This document shows, in pieces, positions 5,693 through 5,978 of a DNA stretch of 5,978 nucleotides. The position numbers and the translations under genes are program-made. Numbering within the stretch: the stretch's first letter is position 1; the number at the start of each line of letters is the position of its first letter. The notes beneath the pieces are model-generated. The model was not told the origin of the DNA and ran no database searches. It saw only the letters and a program-made list of their open reading frames with translations. The stretch is from NCBI GenBank assembly GCA_016200125.1, contig JACQFK010000157.1:1-5978 (forward strand), given 5' to 3'. The stretch comes from Planctomycetota bacterium (GTDB lineage: Bacteria; Planctomycetota; MHYJ01; JACPRB01).

Positions 5693-5978
5693 ATGTCGAC
5701 GTTCACGGACAAGCAGCTGAAGTGCATGGAGTGCGGCCAGGAGTTCACCTACACGGTCGCGGAGCAGGAGCTTCACCAGTCGCTGGGCTACCAGAACGAG
5801 CCGAAGCGCTGCAATCCCTGCCGCGAGGCGAAGCGGCAGCGGAAGGGCGGGGGAGCCCCGCGCGGCGGGGCGGGGGCCGGCCCCCGGGGCGGCGGCGTTC
5901 CCCGCGAGTTTTTCACCACGGTCTGCGCCGAGTGCGGCAAGGAGGCCCAGCTTCCCTTCAAGCCCCGCGGCGACCGCC
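5693..5978 (+). CDS. Zinc-ribbon protein with two CxxC modules (3' partial)
   Basis: The frame is open from the ATG at 5693 to the window end (95 full codons). The protein starts MSTFTDKQLKCMECGQEF. The first zinc ribbon uses Cys11, Cys14, Cys40 and Cys43 (CMEC and CNPC), with FTYTVAEQELHQSLGY and NEPKRC between. That spacing and wording match the small bacterial 'probable zinc-ribbon' family (zf-trcl type, D..L.C..CG..F.FT..EQ.....G). A linker rich in Gly, Arg and Pro (about 51-71) follows, then a second CAEC (Cys78, Cys81) in a context (CGKEAQLPFKPRGDR) that in this family normally precedes another CxxC, here expected just past the window. No signal peptide. The function of the family is unknown; nucleic-acid binding is plausible from the zinc ribbons and the basic linker. 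Confidence 0.9.
   Translation, partial: MSTFTDKQLKCMECGQEFTYTVAEQELHQSLGYQNEPKRCNPCREAKRQRKGGGAPRGGAGAGPRGGGVPREFFTTVCAECGKEAQLPFKPRGDR

Noticed and set aside
1..5978. CRISPR array, insertion sequence, tRNA or prophage signals
   Set aside because: No regularly spaced repeats, transposase motifs, terminal inverted repeats or tRNA-like cloverleaf were seen; the only long repeat is the Calx-beta domain duplication.

Overview
The window is GC-rich bacterial DNA, coding almost end to end. Third positions are strongly G/C, which also creates long false open frames on the opposite strands. A lipoprotein signal and a C-terminal Gly-rich/Cys/helix/Arg sorting tail point to a Gram-negative-type envelope. 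The mix of exported calcineurin-like phosphatases, Calx-beta domains and a promoter that abuts a start codon suggests an environmental lineage such as Acidobacteriota, Myxococcota/Desulfobacterota-like or Planctomycetota. The sequence alone does not settle the phylum.

Layout. (1) 1-1595, plus strand: the 3' part of a large secreted metallophosphoesterase with two Calx-beta domains, a calcium-binding linker and a surface-sorting tail; its 5' end lies outside the window. (2) 1600-1635: a 40-bp gap with a promoter whose predicted start site falls on the next ATG. (3) 1636-2790, plus: a second metallophosphoesterase, a lipoprotein with an N-terminal fibronectin-like domain. (4) 2787-3335, minus: a beta-class carbonic anhydrase, convergent with (3). 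(5) 3436-4476, plus: a cytosolic-looking alpha/beta hydrolase with a GWSRGA nucleophile elbow, remotely like DUF2235 lipases and the least characterised gene here. (6) 4473-5465, minus: a YvcK/GlmR (CofD-like) UDP-sugar-binding protein, convergent with (5). (7) 5466-5692: a divergent intergenic region with a perfect TATAAT, a GC hairpin and a good Shine-Dalgarno sequence. (8) 5693-end, plus: a zinc-ribbon protein cut by the window end and too short to stand out as an open frame.

The two phosphatases plausibly work together outside the cytoplasm on phosphoesters. The other genes look like independent single-gene units, with directions alternating plus, minus, plus, minus, plus. Both convergent pairs meet in the same way: their stop codons are interlocked in one CTAG palindrome, leaving no room for a terminator between them. 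I found no tRNA, rRNA, CRISPR array, insertion sequence or attachment site. I see no clear multi-gene novel system; the best candidates for follow-up are the orphan hydrolase, the leaderless promoter and the CTAG junctions.
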